This document shows positions 15,321 through 25,800 of a stretch of 64,000 nucleotides of DNA, piece after piece. The stretch spans positions 372,001-436,000 of the forward strand of contig NZ_JAAMFI010000001.1 in assembly GCF_018437225.1 (NCBI RefSeq). Reading direction: 5' to 3'. The number at the start of each line of letters is the position of its first letter. The first letter of the stretch is position 1. This DNA comes from Fructobacillus papyriferae (GTDB lineage: Bacteria; Bacillota; Bacilli; Lactobacillales; Lactobacillaceae). The notes under the pieces were generated by a model. That model was not told the origin of the DNA and did no database searches. It saw only the letters and a program-made list of their open reading frames with translations. The position numbers and the translations under genes are program-made.

Positions 15321-16380
15321 AATCAACTACCGTTTCGAAAAAGTCCGCAAAAATTCGTTTGGCTTCAAGTGGTCCGGGTGCCCCATCTGGGAAGAATTGC
15401 ACCGAAAAGGCAGGATATTCCCGGTGACGAAGACCCTGAATTGAGTTGTCCACCAGATCCCGGTGCGTGACAAAAAGCTTTTTCGTGTCTAACTGCTCCG
15501 GGTTGACCACATAGCCACGACCTTGCCGAGCATAAAGAATTTCTTGCGAAATGATTTCTTGGATTGGATGGTTCATCCCGTGGTATTCGGCCGGTAAGGT
15601 CGTTAGTTCAGAATTGTTAGCCAAAGCAAATAGCTCGTGACCTAAGCCAATCCCTAGCATCGGAACTTTGGTCTGCAAAACATGAATCAGGGTTAACACT
15701 GACTCCGGCAGGTCCTCGGGGTTTCCAGGTCCAGTTGAGAGAATAATACCATCTGGATCAAGTGTTAGCACCTCTTCTACCGAAGTCGTGTAGGGCAAGA
15801 CCGTCACGTTCGCGTCATATTCCCCAAGCACCCGCAAAATACCATTTTTCAAACCAAAATCAATCACAATGATGTGAAAACCACGACCAGGATTGGAATA
15901 CGCTTTGCTAGTGGCGGTGTTTTGTACTTGTTTGTTGGTTAACACCGTTGCTTGAAGCTGATCACGGGCATGGTCATCAACCACATCAACGATCGTTGCC
16001 TTCTGCGAACCGGTTTCGCGCAAATGGCGAATGAGCTTTCGCGTATCCACCTCATAAATCCCTGGAATGTTGTGTTGCTTTAAAAAACGGTCAAGGTTCA
16101 TCCGCCGTTGCCGGTTGGTTGAAACCTCCGCCAAATCATGCACGATGACACCACGAATTTTGGGGTTAATGGACTCATAGGCCTCTGCATGAATACCATC
16201 CGCACCCACCACCGGCATAGCAAAAACAATCATCTGCCCGTCGTAAATTGGATTCGTAATCGTTTCTTGGTAACCAGAGGTCGCTGTATCAAAGATAATT
16301 TCGCCAAAGGTCGTCGCTAAGGAACCGAAGCCTTGGCCAGAAAAAACCGTTCCGTCTTCTAAAATCAGATGTCGTTCCAT
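15301..16380 (-). CDS. carA: degenerate carbamoyl-phosphate synthase small subunit (glutaminase-dead)
   Basis: The 359-residue product has the full length and order of CarA: N-terminal domain (LILEDGTVFSGQGFG) then a class I glutaminase domain (HIIVIDFGLKNGILR). The catalytic nucleophile motif GICLGHQ is GIGLGHE, with codon GGC at 15646-15648 giving glycine for cysteine. The catalytic His/Glu motif VQYHPE is VQFFPD, with Phe (15391-15393) and Asp (15385-15387). All three catalytic residues are therefore replaced while the fold is conserved. AGGGGG lies five bases before the ATG. It sits 42 bases after pyrR; no PyrR-binding attenuator is visible in that gap. Confidence 0.88.
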   Translation of the reverse strand: MERHLILEDGTVFSGQGFGSLATTFGEIIFDTATSGYQETITNPIYDGQMIVFAMPVVGADGIHAEAYESINPKIRGVIVHDLAEVSTNRQRRMNLDRFLKQHNIPGIYEVDTRKLIRHLRETGSQKATIVDVVDDHARDQLQATVLTNKQVQNTATSKAYSNPGRGFHIIVIDFGLKNGILRVLGEYDANVTVLPYTTSVEEVLTLDPDGIILSTGPGNPEDLPESVLTLIHVLQTKVPMLGIGLGHELFALANNSELTTLPAEYHGMNHPIQEIISQEILYARQGRGYVVNPEQLDTKKLFVTHRDLVDNSIQGLRHREYPAFSVQFFPDGAPGPLEAKRIFADFFETVVDYVQKNN

Positions 16381-16422
16381 CAAAGCCCCCTGTCAAACAC
16401 GTCAAAAGGTCATGAAGACAAA

Positions 16423-16950
16423 CTAGTGTACAATCTCCACTTCGTCTTCGTCATCAATTTCCTTAACCTTTACCTGAATCTTTTCATTTTGGGCCGTCGG
16501 AATATTTTTACCAACAAAGTCTGCCCGAATCGGCAGTTCACGGTGGCCACGGTCAATCAAAACAGCCAAGGAAATGGTCTTTGGCCGACCGATCTGAATC
16601 AAAGCATCCAATGCGGCCCGGGTCGTCCGTCCAGTAAAGAGCACATCGTCAACCAGGACAATGTTTTTGTCGATAATGTTCACCTGCTCTTCCTTATCCA
16701 AACCAAGTTGTGTATGTTGACCCAGACGGTCATCTCGATAGTCTGAAATATCGATTGCCATCACCGGAATCTGTGCCCCTTCCAGCTGTTCCAATCGGTC
16801 AGCAATACGGTGGGCCAAATATTCGCCGCGAGTCTTCACACCCACCAAAATCAGGTTCTGTCCACCCTTGTTGTGTTCTAGAATTTCATAGGTGATACGC
16901 GTCAGTGCGCGTTGCATGGAAGCTTGATCTAATACAATTTTATTTGCCAT
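16423..16950 (-). CDS. pyrR: PyrR bifunctional regulator/uracil phosphoribosyltransferase
   Basis: The 175-residue protein has the PRPP-binding motif [20 protein letters not shown] and the family-specific [21 protein letters not shown]. PyrR binds pyr mRNA leaders in response to UMP and causes attenuation; many also make UMP from uracil and PRPP. All recognisable motifs are intact, unlike those of the carA and carB genes that follow. AAAGGA lies seven bases before ATG 16950, which is preferred over upstream in-frame codons. It follows rluD by 23 bases. Confidence 0.95.
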   Translation of the reverse strand: MANKIVLDQASMQRALTRITYEILEHNKGGQNLILVGVKTRGEYLAHRIADRLEQLEGAQIPVMAIDISDYRDDRLGQHTQLGLDKEEQVNIIDKNIVLVDDVLFTGRTTRAALDALIQIGRPKTISLAVLIDRGHRELPIRADFVGKNIPTAQNEKIQVKVKEIDDEDEVEIVH

Positions 16951-16973
16951 GTTTTTTCCTTTCACTTTTTCTC

Positions 16974-17894
16974 CTACTTGCTTTCTAAGGCGCGCAAAGA
17001 GGACAAAACTTCTTCAAAAATTTTCGGGAGCGGCGAATCAAAGGTCATCTTTTCACCCGTCTTCGGCTGAGTCAAGACCAAGGTTTTAGCGTGTAAAAGC
17101 TGTCCCTTTAAAGAAATTCCAGCTATTTTTTGTTGATGACCGTAGGTCGGATCGCCGACCACGGGATGCCCAATGTATTGCATGTGTACGCGGATCTGAT
17201 GGGTTCGACCCGTTTCCAACGCTAACTTTAAAAGCGTGTAACCAGAAAATCGTTCTAATACTTCAAAATGCGTCAAGGCCTCACGCCCACCGGAAACAAC
17301 TGCCTGCTTTTTTCGATCCTTGGGGTGCCTAGCAATTGGGGCATCAACCGTTCCGTCGTCTTCGGCAAAATTCCCCTTAACCAAAGCATAATAGTAGCGC
17401 TCTGTTTTATGGGCTTTTAGCTCATCTGCCAAAGCGCGATGCGCCTGATCGTTTTTGGCTACCATAAGCAAACCAGAGGTGTCACGATCAATTCGATGGA
17501 CAATACCTGGCCGAAATTCCCCGTTAATCGAAGAAAGCGGCGCATGGTACAGCAACGCATTGACTAAAGTTTTGGACGCATGGCCAGCTGCGGGATGGAC
17601 GACCATCCCCTGCGGCTTATTCACGACTAAAAGATCGTCGTCTTCGTAAACGATATCAAGCGGAATATTTTCGGCTTCAATGGTTGTTGCTTTGGTCTCA
17701 GGAACCCTAATCGTGACGTTGTCGCCCGCTTTTGCCTTGTAAGAGCTTTTGACAGGCCGATCGTTAACCAGCACGTGACCATTTTTGATCCAAGCAGCCA
17801 AAGTTGAGCGTGACTCTTGTAGGCCAGCTTCTGCCAAGGAAGCATCAAGACGTTTGCCGCCCTCTTTAATTGTTAATTGCATCGGTTCAACCAT
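16974..17894 (-). CDS. rluD: RluD-type 23S rRNA pseudouridine synthase
   Basis: The 306-residue protein has an N-terminal S4 RNA-binding domain ([27 protein letters not shown]) and the RluA/RluD catalytic motif [14 protein letters not shown], with the active aspartate, around residue 135-145. It should convert uridines in helix 69 of 23S rRNA to pseudouridine. The start overlaps the stop of the upstream ebsA by eight bases, and AAGGAAG precedes it. The neighbour pyrR is typical of Firmicutes. Confidence 0.93.
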   Translation of the reverse strand: MVEPMQLTIKEGGKRLDASLAEAGLQESRSTLAAWIKNGHVLVNDRPVKSSYKAKAGDNVTIRVPETKATTIEAENIPLDIVYEDDDLLVVNKPQGMVVHPAAGHASKTLVNALLYHAPLSSINGEFRPGIVHRIDRDTSGLLMVAKNDQAHRALADELKAHKTERYYYALVKGNFAEDDGTVDAPIARHPKDRKKQAVVSGGREALTHFEVLERFSGYTLLKLALETGRTHQIRVHMQYIGHPVVGDPTYGHQQKIAGISLKGQLLHAKTLVLTQPKTGEKMTFDSPLPKIFEEVLSSLRALESK

Positions 17895-18273
17895 TGAGTT
17901 CTTCCTTTAATTGCTGGCAAGCCTTTTTTGTCATGAAAAGGCGGCGTTGTTTGTGCCCGTCTTGTTCGATTACAAGCGTTCGCTTTTCAAATGAAAAATG
18001 AACCTTTTCGTTTGAAAAAGAGTATTCCTCTACGCGCCAAAAACGTAGTTGGTGCAGGTACATCACCTTATCACGCAAAACGATATAACGAGCGGATAAT
18101 CGATAGGCCAGGTAAAAGACCAGGGCAACTGTATACAACAGCCAAAGGCCATTCAAGTTATAAAACAGCTCTGATGCCCAGATCGGGCTGATCATGAAGA
18201 GACAAAAAGTCAGCAACCAAGCCGTTTTCGAGCCATCCGAAGCTGGCTGGTAATATACTTTATAATTTTTCAT
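17887..18273 (-). CDS. EbsA-family small membrane protein
   Basis: The 128-residue protein has two adjacent hydrophobic helices (about residues 17-35 and 40-58) followed by a cytoplasmic basic domain (VEEYSFSNEKVHFSFEKRTLVIEQDG) like the PH-like tails of small membrane proteins. Its place next to an RNase H-like gene and its shape match EbsA proteins of lactic acid bacteria, named after an enterococcal gene region and without a firmly known function. AGGAG lies six bases before the ATG. It heads the operon running to orf88. Confidence 0.6.
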   Translation of the reverse strand: MKNYKVYYQPASDGSKTAWLLTFCLFMISPIWASELFYNLNGLWLLYTVALVFYLAYRLSARYIVLRDKVMYLHQLRFWRVEEYSFSNEKVHFSFEKRTLVIEQDGHKQRRLFMTKKACQQLKEELNG

Positions 18274-18304
18274 GACGTCTCCTACAGCAGAATTTCACTT
18301 CCTT

Positions 18305-18313
18305 ATTTTACCA
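18305..18313 (-). promoter_or_regulatory. extended -10 promoter of the ebsA-rluD-pyrR-carAB operon
   Basis: TGGTAAAAT on the minus strand, about 30 bases upstream of ebsA, with a poor -35. Confidence 0.4.
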
Positions 18314-18363
18314 TTTTCCGATTCGATCTGTTATGGTTAGACTGACAATAAAAGGAGTTTTAA

Positions 18364-18747
18364 ATGATCCAAATTCAAACGGATGCCGCCTTTCGACAGG
18401 CCACCAATGAAGCCGCGGCCGGCATCGTCTTCATTAAAGATAAGGTTCAAAAACCATTAGCCGGCCCCTTGTCTCCTTGCCAAAATAACCATGAAGCCGA
18501 ATTCAAAGCGTTGTTATGGGGACTTCAACAAATCAACGATCAGCTTGATGAAAAGCAAGTCCTAGAAATCCAATCCGACTCCAAAATCTTAGTCGACGCC
18601 TTGCAAAAGCGCTACGCCAAGCACTTCCAAGAACTGGTAGATGCGATTTTGGCACTTATCCCAAATCTCGAACTGACCTTCTTTGTTTGGGTGAAGGATA
18701 AGGACAATAAGGGGCCACATCAGCTGGCTTGGCAGGTGTTGAATTGA
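18364..18747 (+). CDS. RNase HI-like protein
   Basis: The 127-residue product has the RNase H fold landmarks: QTDAAF (Asp about residue 7), NNHEAEFKALLWGL (Glu about 46) and EIQSDSKILVDAL (Asp about 70). The fourth catalytic aspartate, usually in an ADxLA motif, is replaced by His (GPHQLA) near the C-terminus. In Escherichia coli RNase HI the equivalent Asp134 tolerates some substitutions, so activity may persist. It should cleave RNA in RNA/DNA hybrids. AAAAGGAG precedes the ATG by six bases. It is divergent from ebsA. Confidence 0.8.
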   Translation: MIQIQTDAAFRQATNEAAAGIVFIKDKVQKPLAGPLSPCQNNHEAEFKALLWGLQQINDQLDEKQVLEIQSDSKILVDALQKRYAKHFQELVDAILALIPNLELTFFVWVKDKDNKGPHQLAWQVLN

Positions 18748-18760
18748 TGACAGCGGGTAT

Positions 18761-18789
18761 TTGAAAGAATAAAAGCGCTTTGCTATTAT
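18761..18789 (+). promoter_or_regulatory. promoter of the small membrane protein gene
   Basis: TTGAAA (18761-18766), 17-base spacer, TATTAT (18784-18789). Confidence 0.6.
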
Positions 18790-18825
18790 AAATACAAGTT
18801 GTTTAGAATGATCTTAGGAGAAAAG

Positions 18826-19101
18826 ATGTCCGCGTCAACCTTACTACTTTTACTTATCGCCTTTCTTTCAATTAAGCGAAAGAAAGAATATCAACAAAAG
18901 CCCGGATTAACTTTGCTATTGGCAGGCTTCTGTTTAGTCACCACAATAACTGAAACAGTTTCCAGCATCCAACTTTGCTTACAGGAACATACCTGGCATT
19001 TTCTTACCGATCCCCTGTTAACCATTCCAACACTCGTTCTGCAATTTGCCCTGGCCGCTTGGTTAATTTATAAAGTTGCCACTCGACAAAAAGAATTGTA
19101 A
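18826..19101 (+). CDS. uncharacterised three-helix small membrane protein
   Basis: The 91-residue product from ATG 18826 (AGGAG five bases upstream) has three hydrophobic helices (TLLLLLIAFLS, LTLLLAGFCLVTTI, LQFALAAWLIYKVA) and short charged loops. It has its own promoter and a following terminator, so it is probably monocistronic. I recognise no family. The small size and absence of conserved charged residues inside the helices give no functional hint. Confidence 0.7.
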   Translation: MSASTLLLLLIAFLSIKRKKEYQQKPGLTLLLAGFCLVTTITETVSSIQLCLQEHTWHFLTDPLLTIPTLVLQFALAAWLIYKVATRQKEL

Positions 19102-19105
19102 AACA

Positions 19106-19139
19106 AAAGCCGCTTGATGATTATCAAGCGACTTTTTTT
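19106..19139. terminator. terminator between convergent genes
   Basis: CGCTTGAT / ATCAAGCG stem flanked by AAAAG and a T-run. Confidence 0.8.
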
Positions 19140-19141
19140 AT

Positions 19142-19687
19142 TTATTCAACATCTGGAATGAGCAATTGGTAAGCCCAACGAGCCGTTGAAATGTGTGGTG
19201 CCTCTTGCATGTGGACCGTTCCACGTTGTTCGAAGCCGTTGTTAGCAATGACTTTTTGCATTGGCAAGTTGCCTGGGTGCGTGTCGATACGGAAATCGCG
19301 GGCACCTTGCGCATAGAAATATGAAATCAAGGCCGTAATGAAACGTGGAGTCAATCGTTGGCCGCGGAACTTATCCGACATGGCCACGCGGTGAAGAGAG
19401 GCGTAATCGTGCCCTTCCTTCAGCCAAGAGCCATCTTCCAAGGCGGTGTAAAGTGGGTCTTCCCCTTCAAAGGCAGCGGCGTAGCCTGCCACCTGATCGT
19501 CGACCATCAAAACAAAGGCTTGGTGCTTGTCCAAGTCCTGTTGGATGGTATCCGCGTTTGGATAGTCCCCTTGCCATTGGTCTAATCCCTGTTCTTTCAG
19601 GAAACCTTTGGCTGTTTGTAAAATCTCGACAATTTCGTCAATGTCGCGAGCCTTGGCCCGCCGCATGAATACTGCTGGCATAAGCAT
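19142..19687 (-). CDS. GNAT-family N-acetyltransferase
   Basis: The 181-residue product shows the GNAT layout: MRRAKARDIDEIVEILQTAK at the start, VLMVDDQVAGYAAAF in the central strand, LHRVAMSDKFRGQRLTPRFI (acetyl-CoA-binding strand and R-x-x-G/R loop) and IDTHPGNLPMQKVIANNGFEQRG at the end. It transfers an acetyl group from acetyl-CoA to an unknown amine. The only Shine-Dalgarno (AAAGGAG) lies 28 bases before ATG 19687, and a perfect 22-base palindrome fills the space, so folding would bring the site to about six bases from the start. An internal ATG (MRRAK...) has no ribosome site. Confidence 0.85.
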   Translation of the reverse strand: MLMPAVFMRRAKARDIDEIVEILQTAKGFLKEQGLDQWQGDYPNADTIQQDLDKHQAFVLMVDDQVAGYAAAFEGEDPLYTALEDGSWLKEGHDYASLHRVAMSDKFRGQRLTPRFITALISYFYAQGARDFRIDTHPGNLPMQKVIANNGFEQRGTVHMQEAPHISTARWAYQLLIPDVE

Positions 19688-19691
19688 TGTT

Positions 19692-19713
19692 GCACGGAAA
19701 AATTTTTCCGTGC
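19692..19713 (-). promoter_or_regulatory. perfect 22-base palindrome between Shine-Dalgarno and start codon
   Basis: GCACGGAAA-ATT-TTTCCGTGC-type inverted repeat, exact over 22 bases, directly between AAAGGAG and the acetyltransferase ATG. As RNA it forms a hairpin; as DNA it could bind a dimeric regulator. Confidence 0.75.
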
Positions 19714-19743
19714 GGCTCCTTTCTGTTTTTTCATCAGAAGAAA

Positions 19744-19752
19744 ATTATAGCA
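19744..19752 (-). promoter_or_regulatory. extended -10 promoter of the acetyltransferase gene
   Basis: TGCTATAAT on the minus strand with a weak TTTTAC -35 at 17-base spacing. Confidence 0.5.
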
Positions 19753-19821
19753 CAAGGCTATCACAAGTAAAAGACTTTCAACAAAAGGAAAGCAAAATAT
19801 TTTCTTTTACCGGATCACCCT

Positions 19822-19850
19822 AGTAAAAAGGGCCAACCATGCGGTTGACC
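19822..19850 (-). terminator. terminator of the first giant gene
   Basis: GGG-TCAACC / GGTTGGCCC stem around GCAT, followed on the minus strand by TTTTTAC. Confidence 0.7.
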
Positions 19851-19866
19851 CCTTCTTTCAAAACGG

Positions 19867-22800
19867 TTAATCGTTTTTGTCATCACGGCGACGCTTCCAC
19901 AAAAGGAAGAAAATCACCGCTAGCAAAGCAAACGTTGAGAGCAGCGTCTTCTGCCACCAAGCCATTTGGCCTGTCTTCTTGGCAGCCTTCGTTCCTCTTT
20001 TCTGAATTGCTTTTCCCTGCTTCTTTTTCTCGTTCTTTTGACCCTTCTTGGCATTGGCTTTTAAACGATCAGTTCGGTTCTCTTGATCAAGCGGATGGTT
20101 CACTTTCTCCGCTAAGCGGTTGGCCTGTGTACCAGGCACCCGATCATTAGCCATTTGGCCGTTGCCAAGACCCGCACCAGACCGGTCAAAATGTCCTGGC
20201 TGATTTGGTTGTTCAGGTGTTGATGCATCGACCGAGACCGCATCGATCTGATCAATTCCTTGCTGTAAGGCTTGGTTTAGCTCATCATTTGTATCTGCCT
20301 GCCAGATAGCTTGATCAAAACGGTCAAAGTCTTCGTCCACTTTTTCTTTGGCTGCTGCTTTTTTAGCTTCAGAAGCCCCAGTATCCTGGTCGATTTGCGC
20401 TTCTTTTTTAGCCTTTTCTTCTTTCAACTTTTCATCAGCTGCCTTTTTATCCGATGGACTCGCCAAAACATTTGGTTCAGGCACGGCCATCACCTGCTTG
20501 ACTAACTGAATGCGCAGATAAGCTAAGTCGGCTTTGTTCTTCACATTGGCTAATTCATTAAGCGCTGTTTGAACAAGCGAGTCGATCTTTTCCGATTGGG
20601 CCGCTAAACTTTTCGGATCCACGTTTTGAATGTTTTTAAAATCATCCTTACGATCTTGCCCGACACCGAAGAGATCACTTTCTGCATCCTTGCGTTCTTG
20701 ATCGCTAATCGGATTCACGTCATTTCGAAGTACTGGATCCGCCACTTGATTGATTGCTTCTTGTCCCGATCGCAAGATTAACGCGAGATCCGCCATCGTC
20801 TTGGCTTGGCTTAAGGCTGAATTAGCTTTTTGCCAAGCCTTTTTAACTAAGTCAAGTTGATTATTCAACGATCCGGCAGCAGCACCATCCACATGGTCCA
20901 ACGCCCCCATTTTCTGGCTGGCCAAATCGGCCAAGGCTTGTTTGGCGAAGCGGCTAAAGTCAGAGCTTGGCTTTTGGTAGTCCTTTATGAGTGTTGGTTT
21001 GTCCACCGCATTCAATGACTTCATACCCTGGTAATAAAGGTTTTCCAACTCATCCTTTGTCTTAGCCTGATCGAGTTCCTGAAGTTTCTCTTGCAAAAGA
21101 TTTTCCAAAGTCGTGTCTTGTTGCCTCAAAGACAACGGATCGACGCCAAAGATTCCTGCATTATCAGACTCAATTCCCTGCTCGAAACTCGTCAATTGTG
21201 CTTTGATACCCGCAATGTCTGAACTCGAAACCGCTTGTGGGTCCACTTGTTGACTCGGGTTAGCCAAGGAGAAGACGGCAAGTAACGCAGAAGTGACACG
21301 GTTGGATAGGCTTTCCTTGCTTTGTTCTTCATTCAAAGCGCCAGCTTGCTGATCCAAAAGATCCGTGAGCGCTCCTTCTTGCTGTTTCAATGACTGAGCA
21401 TCGACCAAGGGAATGCTTTCCATAGCGGCCTTTTTCTGGTCAACTGCATTCTGAAGGGCAGTCAAAGCCGCTTCCCGGTCATCTGCGGATGCATTTTGCT
21501 TGGCATAAATCTGATCGGGATTAGCCACTGACAACAACTTCGCTTGATCTTGGCTTAGTAACTGATCCAACGCTTGATGGGTCAAACCGGCAACAAGTCC
21601 CTTCTGAGCGGCCGAATAGCGATCGTCCAAAAGCTTTAATTGATCTTGGTAGGAGTTTTCATTGGCCGTTTGCTTGAAGCTTTGAAGCAGCTGCTTCTTG
21701 CTTTGATAGGTTTGCGCCAGACTATTTTGAGCCTGCTTGAGTTGTGAATCATCGGCGGTTTGGTAGGCATAGAGTAGAGAAGGCTGTGCTACCTCATTCA
21801 GTTGACTGGCAAATGATGCCGTCACTGTCATTAGATCGCCAGTGTTCTTCGTTTGACCAATAGCTGTCTTAGCTTCATTCAACACTTGATCGATAGCCGC
21901 TTCTTGTGCGGTTAATGAGTCGGGATCAACATGTTCGATCTTTGCCATGGCGTCCTTAATTGCCTGGCCATAGGCATCCAAAGCCGCTTCCTGACTATCA
22001 CGATCAGCTTGACTAATCTCTTGGTGGGAAACGTCCAGATTAGGCTTTGCCACGTGACTAATTTGTTTTTGGTAATCGCTGAAAAGCGAATCGACCGCTC
22101 CCTTTGTTTTGGCAGCTCTGATGGCCGATTGTCCCTTTTTAACCAACGCGTTGATCTGATCCGTTTGCTCTTGCAAGGAAGTCTTTTCAACATTGTCAAT
22201 TTTTCCAAAGGCCTCGATCTGCTTTTGCCCGATTTGAGCTAACAGGCCTTCGTAATTCTGCTGATATTGTTGATCAGCTTCCTGATAAGCGTGCTCGACA
22301 ACCGGTTCATTGACTGACAAGACATCATTCAAAAAGACGGTTAACTGATCGGCCAGGTCGCCTTGTGTCTTTTGTGATGAGAGCGCGTTTTCACCCTTTG
22401 TCTTCAGGGCCTCTAACGCACCGAGCTGCTTTTCTAGAGACTGAGAATCAACATGATCCACTTGCTTCATCTGTGTTTCTTGATCCAAAACGGCTTGATC
22501 CAAAGCCTGCTTGGCCTGTGTAAGATCATTTTCTTGAACCGGTCGATAGGCCGCTTCAACCTTTGGCAGGCTCACTGAGTTCAGGTCAGTTTTAGCCTGA
22601 CGCAATTGATCCGCCAACGATTGCTTGCTTTGTTCTTTTGACAAGGCCTGTTGCCAATCATGAAGCAAGGCATCCAGCACACTTTTTTGTTGATCATAAG
22701 AAGATTGATCGACATTGTCCACCTGATTGAAGTTCGAAAGCATCGCCTCGTACGTTTTTTCTAATTGACCTTTGGCGGCCTCTTGATCGTTCTGACCAGC

Positions 22801-25800
22801 CGTTTGGGCACTTTCTTCAATATTTGGTGTCGCTACTTGATCCAGCAAAGCAATGGCTTGCTCATAACGGCTATCAAAGTCCGCATTCGTCGTAGCCTGT
22901 CCAACTAAGGCTTGTCCCTTTTTCAAAGCTTCCTGCAAGGCCGTTTTTTGTTGGCTCAACGAGTTCGCATCAACATTCAAAATTTGCCCAAAATCGATCT
23001 CTTTTTGGCTTTCATAGTCTTCTAACAGCTGACTGGCATTGTCTTTATTGGCTTGCGAACTCATCCGATAAGCACGCTGCACCACCGGTTGGGCCACATC
23101 GTTTAAGGCTTGTAAGAAATGAGCCAATTGAGCAGCCAAATCCTTTTGAATCTTTGGTTGCTTCAACGCCTCTTGACCATCATCCAGCGTTTTTTTCAGC
23201 AATTGACTTTGTTTGTCAAGAGAAGTGGTATCCACATGTTTGACATTCTTAAATTGCGCAAGCAAGTCTTGATAACGCTTGGTTAACTGATCATTTGCGC
23301 TCTTTTGATCTGCAGACGTCACGGGTTCGTAGCCAGGTTTAACCGTTGGTGCCTGCACCTTTTGAAAGTCAGCCAATCCTTCTTGAACCAGATCCGATAC
23401 TTCTCCTTTGGTCTGTGCTTGCTGCAATTGTTGGTCAATTTTTTGGTAGATCGCTGTCAACTGTTCCTTCGCCTGAGACAACTGATCCTCATCAACGTTT
23501 TCAATGGCAAAGTCTTTTTCACGCTGACCTTGTGCGAAGGCCAAGGTCTGCTCGGCCAAACGGACATCACTATCCGTTTTTGCTTGGTACTTCTCTTCTT
23601 GAACCGGCATGCTGATCTTAAGGACGGCATCCGTTGCTTGATTCAACGCTTCGTTCAGCTCTCCCTTGTTTTGAGCCTGATCACGAGCAGTTTCGTATTG
23701 TTTCTTCACTTGGGCTAAGGCCGCTTCTTGTTGTTTCAACGAATCGACATCCACGTGATCAACGGCTTGCATTTTCTGGATCTGCTTTTGATAGAAGAAA
23801 TCAAAGCGCTTATCACTGGCTTTCTTCGTTGCTTCATCAACCGCTTGCTTTTCATAAACAATGGTTGGCAACGCCACCTTAGCCAGTTTTTCATTCGCCT
23901 CTTGAAGAAGCGTTTGTAAGTCTCGATTGGTTAACGATTCGGTCAACTTGCCTTGATAGTCCTGAATGATCTTGGCAACAATTCCCTGCTGTTTTTCCAA
24001 AGAGTTCTGATCAGCGTCTTGGATAGCCAGGCTTTGCTTACGTGCCTCTCCGGCTTTTTGTAGACTCTGCCCAGCTGCATTCAAGGCTTCCGAACTGGCT
24101 TTTTGATAATCAAATTGCAAGACGGGCGTTGCCACTTCGTTGACCAATTCCAAAGCATCCGAAAGTTGAGCACTTAAATCACCCTTCGTCTGACTTTGAT
24201 CAAATTGCGTTTTGGCATCTGATTGAATGTCAATAAGCGCTTGTTGTTGTTCTGAAAGTGAGTCTTGGTCAACATGCAAAATAGAAGCAAAGTCCTGCTT
24301 CTTTTGATCAATGGCCTTTTTCAGACTTGCTACCGCCTGGTTTTCGTCTTCTGAAGTCTTCGCTTTTTCTGCCTCGTCAACCGTTGGCTTTTGGACATTC
24401 AGCAAATCCATGACCCCTTGGCGGAACAACTGGTTGAGGCTTTGCCGATCCGTTGCTTGATCAATCTTTTCTTCCGTTGCTTTTAAAACACCCTTCAAAG
24501 CTTCTATCTGGGCCGACAAACTTTGACTATTCACTCCGTCAATTGATTGGAAAGCCGTTATTTGAGCTTCTTCGGTCTTTGCCAAAATGGTCTTTGCATC
24601 AGCGACATCGTTTGGATCGGCTGGCTGATAAGCTGCCTGAACCTTTGGCAAGGCAATCGCTTGGAGGGCGGCTTGACCAGCCTTCAATGAAGCGGCTAAA
24701 TCGCCTTTTGTCGTCTGTTTTCCAAGCTGATCATAGGCAACCTGAAAGCGTTTAGTCAAGATATTTTCTTGCTTATCGTAGGAATAACTGGAAACATTTT
24801 GAACAGCCTTGAATTGAGCCAAACGGTCGTCTTTAACCTTTGTCAACGCATTCTGAGCGGCCGTCAAATCTTCTTGACTCGGCTCTTGGAAAGGTAGCTG
24901 AACGGTTGGCTGAACGACGTTTTGAACCTTTTTCAGATATTGATCAACGTCATCAGCTAAAGCACCTTGATACTGCTCTTGATCGAACTGCTCATTGGCC
25001 TGCTGGCTGATCTGATCGAGAATTGCCTCTTGTTGGCTTAAGGACTCGGCATCGACATGATCAATTTTTTCAAAAGCCTTCTTTTTAGCCAAAACAGCTG
25101 CTTGAATGCTTTCCTTTGCATTCTTTTTCTTAGCTGCTGTGACCGGACGATAAGCCGGATCAATTTCTGGCTTTTTTACTTGGTTGACTTCTTGCAATAA
25201 GTGCTGCAAGATCGCTGCGTTATCTTCATTGCTCTTTGCATCAGAAAGCGCTTGATCACCATCATTTTTCAACTTTTCGAGCGCGGATACCGCAGCTTCA
25301 ATGGCGCCATCCTTCGCGTGCTCGGTCTGTTCAAATTGTGTTTTCGAAGCAGCAACGGCGGCGTTGAATTGATTCAAACTCTCTTGCAATTGTGAATCAG
25401 AAAGGTAAAGGCCATCAATCTGCAAAAGCGCCTGCTTCGTCACCTGCTGTGCTGCATCGGCATCCGTCGCCTGATCGAGGTCCGATAAGGCCTTAGCCTG
25501 AATTTTTTGAACTTGACTGGCTTTTTGCTTGGCTGCTGAATCGCCCTGTGCCAACAACTGATTTTGAGCCTGCAAAGCCTTCTGGTTGATGGCTTGCTTA
25601 CCTAGCTCCTTTGCGGCTAGTAGCATGGCATCCGTCTTGTTTTTATCCTTCGATTCCTCTGACAAAAGCTGGTTCAACTGGTTCAAAGCATCTTCTTCTA
25701 TGCTTGAGATCGCTGTTTGTCCAGTCGCTTTCGACAGGTTCTCATTAGCCGCTGAAACAATGGCTGAAATCTTATCATAATCATCCAACAAAGCATCATC

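Noticed and set aside
16381-16422. PyrR-binding attenuator between pyrR and carA
   Set aside because: Only 42 bases, no antiterminator/terminator pair or recognisable PyrR loop.
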